Assembly (NCBI RefSeq): GCF_001584185.1
Contig: NZ_CP013234.1
Span: 4,898,001-4,962,000, forward strand
DNA from: Collimonas pratensis
GTDB taxonomy: Bacteria > Pseudomonadota > Gammaproteobacteria > Burkholderiales > Burkholderiaceae_D
Length of the DNA stretch: 64,000 nt
Direction of reading: 5' to 3'
Shown here: positions 25,852-35,255 of the stretch, in pieces
Layout: the number at the start of each line of letters is the position of its first letter
Position numbering within the stretch: the first letter of the stretch is position 1
Position numbers and translations under genes: made by a program
Notes under the pieces: generated by a model
What the model was told of the DNA's origin: nothing
Database searches by the model: none
Seen by the model: the letters and a program-made list of their open reading frames with translations, nothing else

Positions 25852-26622
25852 TTAATTCAACAAATAACCGCCGTCGACATTCATGCAAACCCCGGTGGTG
25901 TAGCTAGCCGCCGGCGACACCAGGTACAGTACCGCGCCGGCCATCTCGTCCGGCTGGGCGACGCGGTTCATCGGAATGTGCTGCAAAGCCTGCTTCAGGA
26001 TCGCCGGATTGTCGATCAGGGCGGCCGCGAACTTGGTCTCGGTAAAACCCGGCAGCAAGGCATTGACGCGCACGCCGCTGGCCGCACACTCCTTGGCGAA
26101 GGCCTTGGTCATCGAGATCACCGCCGCCTTCGTGATCGAGTAGATGCCCTGGAACACGCCGGGCGTGACGCCATTGACCGAAGCGACATTGACGATGGCG
26201 CCGCCACCGCCTTGCGCCATCAGCTTGGCGCCGAAGGAAGACATGAAGAAATAGCCGCGGATGTTGACGTCGACGGTTTTCTGGAAGGCGCCCAGGTCAG
26301 TGTCGACGATAGGTCCGAAGTGCGGATTGGCGGCGGCATTGTTGATCAGGATGTCGAGCCGCCCATGCTTGCTGGTGATAGCCTGGAACAATGCTTCGAT
26401 CTGCGCCATTTCACCGATGTGGCAAGCCATGGTTTCAGCCGTGCCGCCGGCTGCGACGATCTCGGCCACCACCTTGTCGCAGGCTTCCGCCTTGCGGCTG
26501 GACACGATGACGTGCGCGCCATGCTGCGCCAACGTGCGCGCGATCGAGGCGCCGATGCCGCGGCTGGCGCCGGTCACCAGGGCGATCTTTCCTTTCAGGT
26601 CAAACAGGGATGTGCTGCTCAT
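25852..26622 (-). CDS. Short-chain dehydrogenase/reductase (SDR), FabG-like
   Basis: A 256-residue classical SDR with TGASRGIG near 17-24, NNAAANP near 93, a serine in NVASVNG and Y-x3-K in GIYSITKAAV. The SSRK after the second strand suggests NADP(H). It ends with the usual GGYLL tail. It lies in the minus-strand operon 20 nt before the next SDR gene and next to a histidine phosphatase gene. The order acyl-CoA dehydrogenase, APH-like kinase, histidine phosphatase, SDR, SDR recurs in beta- and gammaproteobacteria and points to breakdown of branched or unusual acyl compounds; the exact substrate is not known. Confidence 0.85.
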   Translation of the reverse strand: MSSTSLFDLKGKIALVTGASRGIGASIARTLAQHGAHVIVSSRKAEACDKVVAEIVAAGGTAETMACHIGEMAQIEALFQAITSKHGRLDILINNAAANPHFGPIVDTDLGAFQKTVDVNIRGYFFMSSFGAKLMAQGGGGAIVNVASVNGVTPGVFQGIYSITKAAVISMTKAFAKECAASGVRVNALLPGFTETKFAAALIDNPAILKQALQHIPMNRVAQPDEMAGAVLYLVSPAASYTTGVCMNVDGGYLLN

Positions 26623-26667
26623 GCCTTGCTCCTTTTAACTTGTCGCTGGTTGTTTATCGCTGGTTTT

Positions 26668-27375
26668 TTATCTATAACTCACTAAGCCCGGATCGCGCGC
26701 GCTTTCAAGATGCGCGTAACTATTCATGTAGCTCAAGCTGACCCTGCCCGGACTGTGCAACAGCTTGGTGACGCCGGTGTTGACCAGCGCCCAGTTCAAT
26801 TCGAAAATCTGCCGGTCTGGAATCGCCAGCAGCTGCTGGCAGATCGCGCTGACCGGGCCGCCCGAGGTAAACACCCAGGCCGACTGCCCCTTGCCGGCGG
26901 CTTCCAGCAAGCGCGCCAGGGCAGCGTTGCAGCGCGCCTTGAACACCGCCCATGACTCGCTATAGTCGCCATCATGCTGACCACTGACCCAGCGCGCCAC
27001 TGCCTTGGCAAACACTTTCTGGAAAGCGCGCGCAGGATTTTCCTGCTGCGCCAGGTAGGCCGCCAGCACGGCAGGATCGGCGAACTCAGGCATCAGCCGC
27101 AACAGCACTTGCTGATGGTCGAATTCGTCGAAGCCCGGATCCTGCAAAACCTGCGGCGCCCGCTCACCGTTCGGCAACCACGCAGCCAGGCAAGCGTCGC
27201 TGCTTTGCTTGTGGCGGCGATGGCTGCCGGTGACCAGCAAGGAAAGATCCTGGCCGGTCTGCACCAGCCATTGCCCCAGCAAGGTCGCCTGCCGCACGCC
27301 CAGCTCGGACAGCTGGTCGTAATCGGCGGCGCCGAAGCTGGCCTGGCCATGCCGCACCAGATAGATGGCGCCCAT
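26668..27375 (-). CDS. Histidine phosphatase family protein
   Basis: A 235-residue phosphoglycerate-mutase-like phosphatase. LVRHGQASFG (6-15) holds the RHG motif with the His that is phosphorylated. TGSHRRHKQS gives the second Arg, and VFTSGGPVSA in the last third replaces the usual second His (normally a SHGG-like segment) with Ser-Gly-Gly, which is known in part of this branch. It sits 43 nt after the APH-like kinase gene. Kinase and phosphatase together in an acyl-CoA dehydrogenase operon suggest a phosphorylated acyl intermediate. Confidence 0.85.
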   Translation of the reverse strand: MGAIYLVRHGQASFGAADYDQLSELGVRQATLLGQWLVQTGQDLSLLVTGSHRRHKQSSDACLAAWLPNGERAPQVLQDPGFDEFDHQQVLLRLMPEFADPAVLAAYLAQQENPARAFQKVFAKAVARWVSGQHDGDYSESWAVFKARCNAALARLLEAAGKGQSAWVFTSGGPVSAICQQLLAIPDRQIFELNWALVNTGVTKLLHSPGRVSLSYMNSYAHLESARDPGLVSYR

Positions 27376-27417
27376 TTCAGATTTGCTCCGGCGCTGCTGT
27401 CGTCAGCATGGCGTGGT

Positions 27418-28485
27418 TCATATGGTCGATTGCGCGATCAGATTGCGGCAGCGCTGGTCCAGGTAGTTGACCACGTGGCCGAACATGGCAAACTGCGGAT
27501 TGGTGGTTTGTCCATGATGGAAGCGGTAATAGATCTGCTGGATAATCACCGCCAGCCGGAACAGGCCGTAGATTTCATAGAAATCGAAATGGTCGGTGCG
27601 GTAACCGGTCTGCTCGCCGTAATAGGCGATCACTTCCTTGCGCGTCAGCATGCCCGGCAAGTGCGTCGGCTGGCGCCGCATCATCATGAATTGCGGCTCG
27701 TCGTCGGCTTGCACCCAGTAAGCCAGCGTATTGCCGAGATCCATCAGCGGATCGCCCAGGGTCGCCATTTCCCAGTCCAGCACGCCGATCACCTTCAAGG
27801 GATCGTCGGCATCCAGCACCACATTATCGAAGCGGAAATCGTTGTGGATCAGACAGGTAGCGACATCGGCCGCCGGCATCTTTTCGGCCAGCCAGCGCAT
27901 CACTTCTTCGCAGTCCACCACGTCGTCGGTGCGCGCCTTGCGGAAGCGCTCGCTCCAGCCGGCAATCTGCCGCTGCACATAGCCTTCCCCCTTGGCCAGA
28001 TGGGCCAGGCCGGCCGCCTGGTAATCGACCTTGTGCAGAGCGATCATCTTGTCGATCACGTTCAGGCACAGCTGGCGCGTATCGCTCTCACTCAGGACCA
28101 GGCCGGGCGGCAGCTTGTTGCGCAGGATAATGCCGCGCAAGCGTTCCATCACATAGAAATCGCTGTCCATCACCGCGCGGTCCTGGCAGGTTGCGAACAC
28201 GCTTGGCACATAGGGATAGACCGGCTTCAGCTCGGCCATGATATTGGCTTCGCGCAGCATGTCGTGGGCCGATTTTGCCTTGGCGCCGAACGGCGGCCTG
28301 CGCAGGATCAGTTCGCGCTCGCCGTAGCTCAGCAGATAGGTCAGGTTGGAGGCGCCGCCGGGAAACTGGCTCACCGTCGGCAAGCCTTGCAGACTGCCGT
28401 CTATGCCTTGCAGGAAGGTGGCGATCTTGGCGACATCCAGTTCTTCGCCGCTGCGCACCGCGCCGGCTTGATCGATCAGGCTCAT
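27418..28485 (-). CDS. APH-like phosphotransferase, ACAD10/11-associated type
   Basis: A 355-residue aminoglycoside-phosphotransferase-fold kinase. [11 protein letters not shown] is the nucleotide loop, LRRPPFG carries the Lys/Arg strand, HNDFRFDN (Brenner motif) near 210 has the catalytic Asp, and [11 protein letters not shown] near 240 has the metal-binding Asp. Proteins of this type are fused to or encoded beside acyl-CoA dehydrogenases (as in ACAD10/ACAD11), where they phosphorylate 4-hydroxyacyl-CoA. Its start overlaps the stop of the acyl-CoA dehydrogenase gene (ATGA), so the two are translationally coupled. Confidence 0.88.
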   Translation of the reverse strand: MSLIDQAGAVRSGEELDVAKIATFLQGIDGSLQGLPTVSQFPGGASNLTYLLSYGERELILRRPPFGAKAKSAHDMLREANIMAELKPVYPYVPSVFATCQDRAVMDSDFYVMERLRGIILRNKLPPGLVLSESDTRQLCLNVIDKMIALHKVDYQAAGLAHLAKGEGYVQRQIAGWSERFRKARTDDVVDCEEVMRWLAEKMPAADVATCLIHNDFRFDNVVLDADDPLKVIGVLDWEMATLGDPLMDLGNTLAYWVQADDEPQFMMMRRQPTHLPGMLTRKEVIAYYGEQTGYRTDHFDFYEIYGLFRLAVIIQQIYYRFHHGQTTNPQFAMFGHVVNYLDQRCRNLIAQSTI

Positions 28486-29717
28486 GCCGCCGCTCCCAGC
28501 GCCGCGGCGTGGGCGCCTTGCGCTTTCAGCTCCAGCTTGGCGATCAAGGCCCGATGCACTTCGTCCGGGCCGTCCGCCAGCCGCAGGATGCGGGCATAGG
28601 CATACAGGCCGGTCAGCGGCAGGTCGTCGCAGACGCCGGCGCCGCCGTGCATCTGGATCGCCTGGTCAATCACCAGTTGCGCCACGTTCGGCACCACCAC
28701 CTTGATCTGGGAAATCTCGCTCATCGCTGCCTTGGCGCCGACGGTGTCCATCATCCACGCCGCTTTCAAGGTCAGCAGGCGTGCCTGTTCGATACCCATG
28801 CGGGCATTGGCGATGATGTCGGCATTGCCGCCGAGCTCGGCCAGCGGCTTGCCGAAAGCAGTACGCGTCAAGGCGCGTTGGCACATCATTTCCAAGGCGA
28901 CTTCGGCCGCGCCGAGGGCGCGCATGCAATGATGGATACGGCCTGGCCCGAGACGACCCTGGGCGATTTCAAAGCCGCGGCCCGGACCGGCGATGATGTT
29001 TGCCAGCGGTACTCGCACATTGGTGAAGCTGACTTCGCCGTGGCCGTAGGGTTCATCCAGCGCGCCGAACACCGGCAGCATGCGTTCGATCTTCACACCT
29101 GAAGTATCCAGTGGCGCGATCACCATCGAATGACGGGCGTGTTTGGGACCATCCGGGTAAGTCAGTCCCATGAAAATCACGAACTTGCAGTCGGGATGGC
29201 CGATGCCTGTGCTCCACCATTTGCGGCCGTTGAGCAGCACTTCGTCGCCTTCGACGATGGCGGTGGCGCGCATGTTGGTGGCGTCGCTGGAGGCGACCTC
29301 GGGTTCAGTCATGCAGAAGGCCGAGCGGATTTCACCGGCCAGCAGCGGCTTGAGCCATTGTTCCTGCTGCGCCGGCGAGCCGTACTTGACCAGCACTTCC
29401 ATATTGCCGGTATCCGGCGCGTTGCAGTTGAAGACTTCCGGCGCGATGTGCGAGCGGCCCATGATTTCCGCCAAGGGCGCGTAATCGGTATTGCTGAGGC
29501 CGGCGCCGAACTCCGCGTCCGGCAGGAACAGATTCCACAAGCCGGCGGCCCTGGCCTTGGCTTTCAGCGCCAGCATCACCGGCGGCACATTCCATGGCCG
29601 CGCGCCGCGCTTGAGCTGGCTGAAGTATTCCGCTTCGGCCGGCAGCACATGCTCGCTCATGAAGGCGTTGAGCCGCTCGATATATTGGCGGGCCTGGGGC
29701 GAATAAGCAAAATCCAT
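28482..29717 (-). CDS. Acyl-CoA dehydrogenase (ACAD10/11-like)
   Basis: The start is the ATG at 29717 ([16 protein letters not shown]). The product has 411 residues. [16 protein letters not shown] (about 122-137) is the FAD/substrate loop, and [20 protein letters not shown] followed by HGGAGV is the C-terminal helical domain. [18 protein letters not shown] is typical of the ACAD11 branch. It is the first gene of a five-gene operon (dehydrogenase, kinase, phosphatase, two SDRs) divergent from a LysR gene 91 nt away. Likely role: breakdown of hydroxylated or other unusual fatty acids. Confidence 0.92.
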   Translation of the reverse strand: MDFAYSPQARQYIERLNAFMSEHVLPAEAEYFSQLKRGARPWNVPPVMLALKAKARAAGLWNLFLPDAEFGAGLSNTDYAPLAEIMGRSHIAPEVFNCNAPDTGNMEVLVKYGSPAQQEQWLKPLLAGEIRSAFCMTEPEVASSDATNMRATAIVEGDEVLLNGRKWWSTGIGHPDCKFVIFMGLTYPDGPKHARHSMVIAPLDTSGVKIERMLPVFGALDEPYGHGEVSFTNVRVPLANIIAGPGRGFEIAQGRLGPGRIHHCMRALGAAEVALEMMCQRALTRTAFGKPLAELGGNADIIANARMGIEQARLLTLKAAWMMDTVGAKAAMSEISQIKVVVPNVAQLVIDQAIQMHGGAGVCDDLPLTGLYAYARILRLADGPDEVHRALIAKLELKAQGAHAAALGAAA

Positions 29718-29808
29718 GACATTCCTCGACTGTTTGGCTATGCAAGCAGTGTGCCGCAAGGTCTATAATTCATCAAATGAATGATTTACATAGATAATAA
29801 TTAATTTC

Positions 29809-30753
29809 ATGCATATCAGCCGCATCGACCTCAACCTGTTCGTGGTGCTCGACACCATCTACGCAGAAGGTAATATTACCCGCGCAGCCAAGGCGCTGAG
29901 CCTGACCCAGCCAGCCGTTAGCCACGCCCTGGCGCGCCTGCGCGAACTGCTGGGCGATCCCTTGTTCATCCGGCAAGGCAGCAGCATGCTGCCGACGCCG
30001 ATGACGCGCTCCCTGATCGGTCCGGTGCGGCAAGCCTTGCAGACGCTGGAAGTCAGCGTCAAGCACGGCAACCAGTTCGATCCGGCCAGCAGCCGCCGCA
30101 GTTTCAACCTCGGCCTGACCGGCGTGCTGGAAGCGCGCCTGCTGCCGCCGCTGATGCAGCTGCTGCAAGCGCAGGCGCCGATGGTGGCGATCAATTCGGT
30201 GCGGGTGGAACGGCGCCAGCTGGCATCAGAACTGGCGGCCGGCACGCTCGACATCGCGGTCGACGTCTTGCTGCAGCGGCCGGCGGAAATCCACAGTACA
30301 CCTTTATCGCGCGATGCGCTGGTAGTGATCGCGCGCCAGGATCACCCGGCATTGCAGAATGGCCTGGACCTGGAAACCTATCTGGCGCAAAGCCACATTT
30401 TAGTGTCCTCGCGGCGCACCGGACCCGGCATCGAAGATGTCGAACTGGCGCGCATGGGCCGCCAGCGCCAGATCGGCTTGCGCTGCCAGCACTACCACGC
30501 CGCCTGTCATGTGGTCAGCGCCTCCGACCTGCTGACCACCATGCCTGAGCACTACGCGCAGATCGCCAACCTCAACCTGCCGAACCGGATCTATCCGCTG
30601 CCGCTGCCGACGCCGACCCTGGACGTGTATTTATATTGGCATGAGAATGCGGAGCTTGATCCGGCCAACCGCTGGCTGCGCGCGGTGCTGGGACAGTTGT
30701 TTCCCGAACAGAATCGCCTGGCGACCGCCAGATCCCCGCGCAAGACAAAGTAA
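29809..30753 (+). CDS. LysR-family transcriptional regulator (NodD/SyrM-like)
   Basis: A 314-residue LysR protein: RIDLNLFVVLDTIYAEGNIT, then RAAKALSLTQPAVSHALARL form the N-terminal DNA-binding domain, and FNLGLTGVLEARLLPPLMQL starts the ligand domain. It faces the acyl-CoA dehydrogenase operon across a 91-nt AT-rich gap containing AATTCATCAAATGAAT, a near-palindrome that could be an operator, so it probably controls that operon. The end of the gene approaches a convergent XRE gene. Confidence 0.9.
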   Translation: MHISRIDLNLFVVLDTIYAEGNITRAAKALSLTQPAVSHALARLRELLGDPLFIRQGSSMLPTPMTRSLIGPVRQALQTLEVSVKHGNQFDPASSRRSFNLGLTGVLEARLLPPLMQLLQAQAPMVAINSVRVERRQLASELAAGTLDIAVDVLLQRPAEIHSTPLSRDALVVIARQDHPALQNGLDLETYLAQSHILVSSRRTGPGIEDVELARMGRQRQIGLRCQHYHAACHVVSASDLLTTMPEHYAQIANLNLPNRIYPLPLPTPTLDVYLYWHENAELDPANRWLRAVLGQLFPEQNRLATARSPRKTK

Positions 30754-30780
30754 CGGCGCTTGGGTGGCAAATACCGCGGT

Positions 30781-31143
30781 CTATTTTTTTTCTGGATGCG
30801 CCGCCTGCCACTTGCGGACGCAGAATTCGATGTACTCGCCGACGCGGTTCTGCTCCGCCTCCGGTATTTCCAGGAACGATTCCAGGCTGATGCTGAAAGG
30901 CCATTGGCCGGAATGCTTGGCCGCTATTTTCGGATGGCCGATCCCGGTGGCCAGCCAGAATATGTCGACGCCCAGGAATTTCGCGGCGAGCGCCGAGTTC
31001 TCCGCTGTCAACGCCTTGGTTTTGCCGGCAATCACCTGCCCGACCGCCTGCACGCTGACGCCGATGGCGTCCGCGAGTTCCTGCCTGTCTTTTCGGGCTA
31101 TCTGCAGAGCATCTGCAAGTCGCGCGCCATAATTATTCACCAT
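30781..31143 (-). CDS. XRE-family regulator (120 aa)
   Basis: Residues 5-65 form an XRE helix-turn-helix (ARKDRQELADAIGVSVQAVG followed by QVIAGKTKALTAEN), as in phage-type CI/Cro repressors. The C-terminal half (PFSISLESFLEIPEAEQNRV) lacks a LexA-like protease domain. It is divergent from an SDR gene. Two TAAAGAATRCTTT sequences lie in the gap and are good operator candidates. No other phage genes are nearby, so it is not taken as prophage. Confidence 0.8.
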   Translation of the reverse strand: MVNNYGARLADALQIARKDRQELADAIGVSVQAVGQVIAGKTKALTAENSALAAKFLGVDIFWLATGIGHPKIAAKHSGQWPFSISLESFLEIPEAEQNRVGEYIEFCVRKWQAAHPEKK

Positions 31144-31146
31144 CGG

Positions 31147-31204
31147 TAAAGAATACTTTCATTCAATTAAAGCATGGTTGCAATGTGCACTAAAGAATGC
31201 TTTA
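31147..31204. promoter_or_regulatory. Paired TAAAGAATRCTTT boxes, candidate operators of the XRE regulator
   Basis: TAAAGAATACTTT at 31147-31159 and TAAAGAATGCTTTAA at 31191-31205, spaced 44 bp from start to start. Each has AAAG-N4-CTTT symmetry. Between them ATTAAAGCAT offers a half site. The first touches the XRE start codon at 31143, so binding would repress the regulator's own gene. Confidence 0.55.
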
Positions 31205-31239
31205 ATACATATGTAAAAACTGACAATGGTTTTAGCGAT

Positions 31240-32022
31240 ATGGACCCACTTTCCACGTACTTCCCGCTCAAAAACAAGGTCGCTCTGGTGACCGGCGCAG
31301 CACGCGGCATAGCTTTACACATTGCCTGCGCCTTGTCTGCGGCTGGTGCACATTTAGCGATTCTGGATGAAAGGGAGCAGGAAGGCGGCGTTATCGCCGG
31401 GCTGCTAGGCAGCAAACTGACCGAAGTCAGGTTCTGGCAGCTGGACGTCAGCGACAACGACGCCGTACAACGAGTGATGGTCGCCGTCGAAGCGCACTTC
31501 GGCCGCATCGACATCCTGATCAACAGCGCCGGCGTCGACGCCAGCCAGCCGTATGCCAACGGACTGTTGCAGAAGCATTGGGAAAAGGCGATGCAGGCCA
31601 ACGTCAACGGCAGCATCCTGTGCAGCAAGCATGTGGCGCCGGCCATGGAGCGCGCCGGCGGCGGCTCCATCGTCAACGTCTTGTCGCCCTGCGCCGTGAG
31701 CCGGGTGCAAGCGGCGGCAGCCGATCATGCCGCGAAAGCGACACTGCGCATGAGCAGCATGAACGCCATGCGCTACGCCACCCAAAACATCCGCGTCAAC
31801 GCCATCCACCCAGGCGTAGTCCGCCCCCCCGCCCTAGCCGCAGCAATGCGCAAGCGCGACGACCTCACCCAAGCCCTGGCCGACCGCGCCGAGCTGCAAA
31901 TGCAAACCACCCGCGGCTCCGCCACCGACGTCGCCGCCGCCGTCCTTTACCTGGCGTCAGACGCCAGCCGGTTTGTTACGGGTGGGGAGCTGGTGATTGA
32001 TGCTGGGCCTTGCCATAGTTGA
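31240..32022 (+). CDS. Atypical SDR-fold protein lacking the catalytic Tyr
   Basis: The start is set at the ATG at 31240 (MDPLSTYFPLKNKVALVTGA); the earlier ATG at 31174 would read through the operator boxes. The 260-residue SDR has TGAARGIALHIA in place of TGxxxGIG, and at the active site Tyr-x3-Lys is replaced by DHAAKATL (His-x3-Lys), with SPCAVS before it. NSAG and the C-terminal TGGELVIDAG are intact. Loss of the Tyr suggests a non-catalytic or altered function. Its divergent XRE neighbour probably regulates it. GC and codon use in the last third are extreme (runs of C), unlike the first third. Confidence 0.75.
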   Translation: MDPLSTYFPLKNKVALVTGAARGIALHIACALSAAGAHLAILDEREQEGGVIAGLLGSKLTEVRFWQLDVSDNDAVQRVMVAVEAHFGRIDILINSAGVDASQPYANGLLQKHWEKAMQANVNGSILCSKHVAPAMERAGGGSIVNVLSPCAVSRVQAAAADHAAKATLRMSSMNAMRYATQNIRVNAIHPGVVRPPALAAAMRKRDDLTQALADRAELQMQTTRGSATDVAAAVLYLASDASRFVTGGELVIDAGPCHS

Positions 32023-32029
32023 CGGTGGG

Positions 32030-32345
32030 GTGTTGGGGTTGTTTTGACGTTGCCGTTGCTTTTGACGTTGGGGTTGCTTTTGAAGTACCCCGCATGCGGA
32101 CGTTGCCAAGTGAGGCGGGCGCCAGTCGGGAATTATGGGGCACATGTTTGAGCGAAGCGAGTTTGTGCCCCATCCGACTGGCGCCCGCCTCATTTGGGGA
32201 CCCGCCGAAGGCGGGCAACGGCTGTGCGGTCGCCTTTTCTTTGCTTACTTTCTTTTGGCGAAGCAAAAGAAAGTAAGTAGCTGCCGGGCTACCCCCGGCT
32301 AGCTTCCACGGAGTCGCGAGCGTTTTAGCAATCCTCAAACCGTTC
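32030..32345. repeat. Multi-hairpin repeat element, copy 1
   Basis: An element shared with 40150-40450. Its main hairpin has arms at 32112-32129 and 32174-32191 (GAGGCGGGCGCCAGTCGG and its complement), with a nested TGGGGCACA/TGTGCCCCA (32136-32144, 32164-32172) and the loop ACATGTTTGAGCGAAGCGAG shortened. Further small hairpins follow: CGCCGAAGGCG, ACTTTCTTTTG/GCAAAAGAAAGT and GCCGGG/CCCCGGC. In copy 2 the main arms have different sequence but still pair; loops and flanks are conserved. It fills the gap between the SDR and trpS stops. Frames through it are not genes. Confidence 0.75.
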
Positions 32346-32376
32346 TTAGCTTGCCAAGACATGTACTCCGTAGAAC

Positions 32377-32438
32377 GTCAATTGGGGTCAGAGTAATTTT
32401 CGCAAAGAACGCGAAAAAAAACTCTGACCCCAATTGAC
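32377..32438. repeat. GGGGTCAGAGT hairpin repeat, copy 1
   Basis: Arms GTCAATTGGGGTCAGAGT (32377-32394) and its exact complement (32421-32438), with an inner TTTTCGC/GCGAAAA stem. It is preceded by ATGTACTCCGTAGAAC, which recurs before the other copies. Confidence 0.85.
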
Positions 32439-32515
32439 TGCTGCGGCGATGGATTTAACTGCTGCGGCGGTGGATTTGACTGCGGTAGCGGTGAGTTTGG
32501 CCGCTGCCGGGTGGC

Positions 32516-33556
32516 TTAAAAGTAGCTCAGGCCCAGGGCAGCTTTGACTTCGTCGGCTGTTTTTGCCGCTACTTCGCGCGCTTTCGCCGTACCTTCCTTC
32601 AGGATCTGCATGACATGGCCCTTGTCCTTGGCCAGCTCCTCCCGCCGCGCCCGGATCGGCGCCAGCAAATCCTGCAGGCACGCCTCCAGCCGCGCCTTCA
32701 CCAGACTATCGCCCAAACCGCCACGCACATAGTGCGCCTTCATCTCCGCCAGGCCAGCCTTATCCAGGTCAAACGCATCCAGGTACAAGAACGCCACATT
32801 ACCCTCCAGATGCCCAGGATCCTGCACCCGCAAATGCAAAGGATCGGTATACACCTGCTTGACCGCCGCCCGGATCTCATCCGCGCTGGCGCCAAGGTTG
32901 ATCGTATTGCCCAGCGACTTGCTCATCTTCGCCTTGCCGTCGATCCCCGGCAAACGCCCGATCTCCGGCACCAGCGCCTTCGCCTCCACCAGCACATCGC
33001 GGCCAGCGGTACGATTGAAACGCCGCACGATCTCATTGGTCTGCTCGATCATCGGAATCTGGTCTTCGCCCACCGGCACCAGCGCCGCCTTGAAGGCCGT
33101 GATGTCCGCTGCCTGGCTGGCCGGATAAGTCAGGAAGCCAGCCGGAATATCGCGCTCGAAACCACGCAGGCGAATTTCTTCCTTCACTGTCGGATTGCGC
33201 TCCAGGCGTGCCACCGTCACCAGGTTCAAATAATAAAAAGTCAATTCCGCCAGCTCAGGAATCTGCGACTGGATCAGGATGGTCGACTTGGCCGGATCGA
33301 TACCGACCGCCAGGTAATCCAGCGCCACCTCCACCACATTGCGGTGCACCTTGTTGGTGTCGTCCATGTTGTCCGTCAGCGCCTGGGCGTCGGCCAGCAT
33401 GATGAACTGCTGGTAGCTGTGCTGATATTCGATACGATTACGCAAGCTGCCGACGAAGTGGCCCAGGTGCAGCGGACCGGTAGGACGATCGCCGGTCAGG
33501 ATCACGGCAGATTCGGTGGGCTTGGGAGACTCGTTCGTTGGCAAACTCATTAACAT
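32516..33556 (-). CDS. trpS: Tryptophan-tRNA ligase
   Basis: A 346-residue class I aminoacyl-tRNA synthetase that charges tRNA-Trp. [13 protein letters not shown] near 27-39 is the HIGH-type motif, and [15 protein letters not shown] near 203-217 is the KMSKS loop. [19 protein letters not shown] is the tryptophan/AMP pocket. The length fits the bacterial enzyme. It is the longer-insert type seen in betaproteobacteria. The stop lies beside a copy of the GGGGTCAGAGT hairpin; upstream is the Tim44-like gene with its terminator, so trpS has its own promoter. Confidence 0.97.
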   Translation of the reverse strand: MLMSLPTNESPKPTESAVILTGDRPTGPLHLGHFVGSLRNRIEYQHSYQQFIMLADAQALTDNMDDTNKVHRNVVEVALDYLAVGIDPAKSTILIQSQIPELAELTFYYLNLVTVARLERNPTVKEEIRLRGFERDIPAGFLTYPASQAADITAFKAALVPVGEDQIPMIEQTNEIVRRFNRTAGRDVLVEAKALVPEIGRLPGIDGKAKMSKSLGNTINLGASADEIRAAVKQVYTDPLHLRVQDPGHLEGNVAFLYLDAFDLDKAGLAEMKAHYVRGGLGDSLVKARLEACLQDLLAPIRARREELAKDKGHVMQILKEGTAKAREVAAKTADEVKAALGLSYF

Positions 33557-33616
33557 TCCTTTTTAGCGATATCCTGAAAACCCTATATTGTGCCATCAGC
33601 GGCGCTCAAGAATGAG

Positions 33617-33652
33617 AAAAGCCGCCGGCGATTTCTCGCCGGCGGCTTTTTT
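33617..33652 (-). terminator. Intrinsic terminator of the Tim44-like gene
   Basis: AAAAGCCGCCGGCGA, loop TTTC, TCGCCGGCGGCTTTTTT. It lies 66 nt after the Tim44-like stop and ahead of trpS. The stem has T-runs on both strands, longer on the plus strand. Confidence 0.75.
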
Positions 33653-33717
33653 GCTGCCAGCCGATAGACTGCAGTGCCGGGCGAAGCTAAGCCCGCCCGG
33701 CCTGCAACAAACCGCTA

Positions 33718-34659
33718 TCAGCTGCTTTTCTCTTCCTGCTCGATCCCTGCCAGGATCCAGCCGCCCTGGCCGGCAGTCGGCTTGGACAGGTTCCAGATCT
33801 CGGCAAACGGCGCCGCCGCAGCGTTGTCGTCTTCCTTGATCATGCCGGTGAAACGCACGCTCGCCAGGTAGTCGCTGTCGACCGTGTCGATACCCAGCAG
33901 CTCAGCATCCAGCGACACCACATCGGTATGGTTTGCCGAGGCGCCGCGCTCCTGCAATTGCATGCGCAGTTCGGCAAACATTTCTGGCGTGGTGAATTCA
34001 CGGATGTCGTTGCTGTCAGCCTTGTCCCAGGCCGCTTGCAGGCGCAGGAAGTAAGTCTTCGCGTGACGCAGGAAGCCTGCGGTATCGAAATCGGCAGGCA
34101 CGCCCCAAGCGGTAACGCCTGCGGCGCCAGCGCCGGCAGCCGCGACCGGCGCTGCATCAAATGCAGCACGCTGCATAGGCTGTTCGATGCGTGAAGCGAT
34201 TTCCGGCGTGAAGCTGGACGGCGCTGCGCTGGCGAAAGCGGGCTGCATGCCAGCGTTAGCCGAATTGCCGCCGGCCATTTTGCGGCGCACCAGCTTGTAG
34301 ATGAACATGGCGGCAAACGCGAACAAGGCGATCATGATGATGTTGCTGATCATGCCGGCCATGGCGCCGAGGCCCATGCTGGACAGCAATGCACCCAGGC
34401 CAAGGCCGAGCAAGGCGCCGCCCAGCATGCCTTTCCACATGCTAGGCTTGGCTGCTGCAGCGGCGCCAGCCGCGGCCGGAGCTGCCGCCGCGGCAGCAGG
34501 CTTGGCTGCCTGGCTTGGCGCCGGCGCGGCCTGGCGGTTCATGCTTTGCGACTTCTTGCCGAAGGAACCGCCACCGCCCATGCGCTTGGCTTCCACGGTT
34601 GCGATACCGGCTGAGAACGTCATTGCAACGACGATCAGCGCGACGAATAATTTCTTCAT
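33718..34659 (-). CDS. Tim44-like domain membrane protein
   Basis: A 313-residue protein with a signal-like N-terminus (1-24, MKKLFVALIVVAMTFSAG), a Gly/Ala/Pro/Gln-rich linker (25-75), two hydrophobic segments (about 78-100 and 102-122, MWKGMLGGALLGLGLGALLS; GMISNIIMIALFAFAAMFIY), and a C-terminal Tim44-like domain from about 185 (LRHAKTYFLRLQAAWDKADS; LDAELLGIDTVDSDYLASVR). In mitochondria this domain anchors Hsp70 to the import channel; the bacterial homologues are of unknown function. It probably sits in the inner membrane. Transcribed alone. Confidence 0.88.
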   Translation of the reverse strand: MKKLFVALIVVAMTFSAGIATVEAKRMGGGGSFGKKSQSMNRQAAPAPSQAAKPAAAAAAPAAAGAAAAAKPSMWKGMLGGALLGLGLGALLSSMGLGAMAGMISNIIMIALFAFAAMFIYKLVRRKMAGGNSANAGMQPAFASAAPSSFTPEIASRIEQPMQRAAFDAAPVAAAGAGAAGVTAWGVPADFDTAGFLRHAKTYFLRLQAAWDKADSNDIREFTTPEMFAELRMQLQERGASANHTDVVSLDAELLGIDTVDSDYLASVRFTGMIKEDDNAAAAPFAEIWNLSKPTAGQGGWILAGIEQEEKSS

Positions 34660-34904
34660 ACTTTCTCCTGAGATTTAACGCCATGCAAAACATGGCTATA
34701 GGTGCTGCGGGTAGTGCTGACGATATTGACTGGATCTCCTCGCAGGCAGGGCCGAGCGGACAGGCCAAGGAAATGCACAAGGCAATCCGGCAAGCTGAGC
34801 AGCGGCAAACAATGCAAACAATGACTGCGAGGAGGGCCGGATAAAATCCGGCAGATGGCTAGGCGCCCGCCGCCGGAACAGATATCCAGGCGGCGTGAGG
34901 GCGC

Positions 34905-35255
34905 TTATGCTCGAGGAGGAGGTCCGGCCGGCGGCAGGAACGGCGGCTGCCGCGCCTTGTCGTTGCTCAGCGCGGGGCTGTCAGCGATTGCCGTGGCGGC
35001 AAAAATAAAGGGAAAAGCGGGTACGGTATCGTCGCCCAGATCGACGTGCATCTCGATGTCGTCGGCAAGGCTGTCTTGATTGTCCTGCGCATCTTGCCTA
35101 TCCTGGCTGTCGGCGAGCTGGCATTGCGCCGCTGCATCGTCCAGCTGAACCGTATATGCCTGCGTCGCCATCGCATCTGCTTTGGATTCGGCGATGCCTG
35201 CAAAGACTTGCATAGGCAGCAGAAACACCAGCAGAAGGATCAATAATCGTTGCAT
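34905..35255 (-). CDS. Small exported protein, unknown
   Basis: The ATG at 35255 gives MQRLLILLLVFLLPMQVFAG, a clear signal peptide, and a mature part of about 95 residues that is acidic and Gln/Asp-rich (QDRQDAQDNQDSLADDIEMH) with one Cys and a Pro-rich end (PPFLPPAGPPP). Small exported proteins of this size and start lie near metal-efflux regulators in related bacteria (CzcI-like), but His-rich metal sites are absent here. It is divergent from the two-component system at 35414. Function not recognised. Confidence 0.55.
   Translation of the reverse strand: MQRLLILLLVFLLPMQVFAGIAESKADAMATQAYTVQLDDAAAQCQLADSQDRQDAQDNQDSLADDIEMHVDLGDDTVPAFPFIFAATAIADSPALSNDKARQPPFLPPAGPPPRA

Noticed and set aside
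30781..31143. XRE repressor-like gene as a sign of a prophage
   Set aside because: No integrase, structural or lysis gene is nearby and both neighbours are chromosomal metabolic genes.
31976..32362. A 128-codon minus-strand frame through the repeat element (and similar frames at 40142-40497)
   Set aside because: It follows from the repeat's base composition; the copies do not keep a common frame, while the hairpins are preserved.
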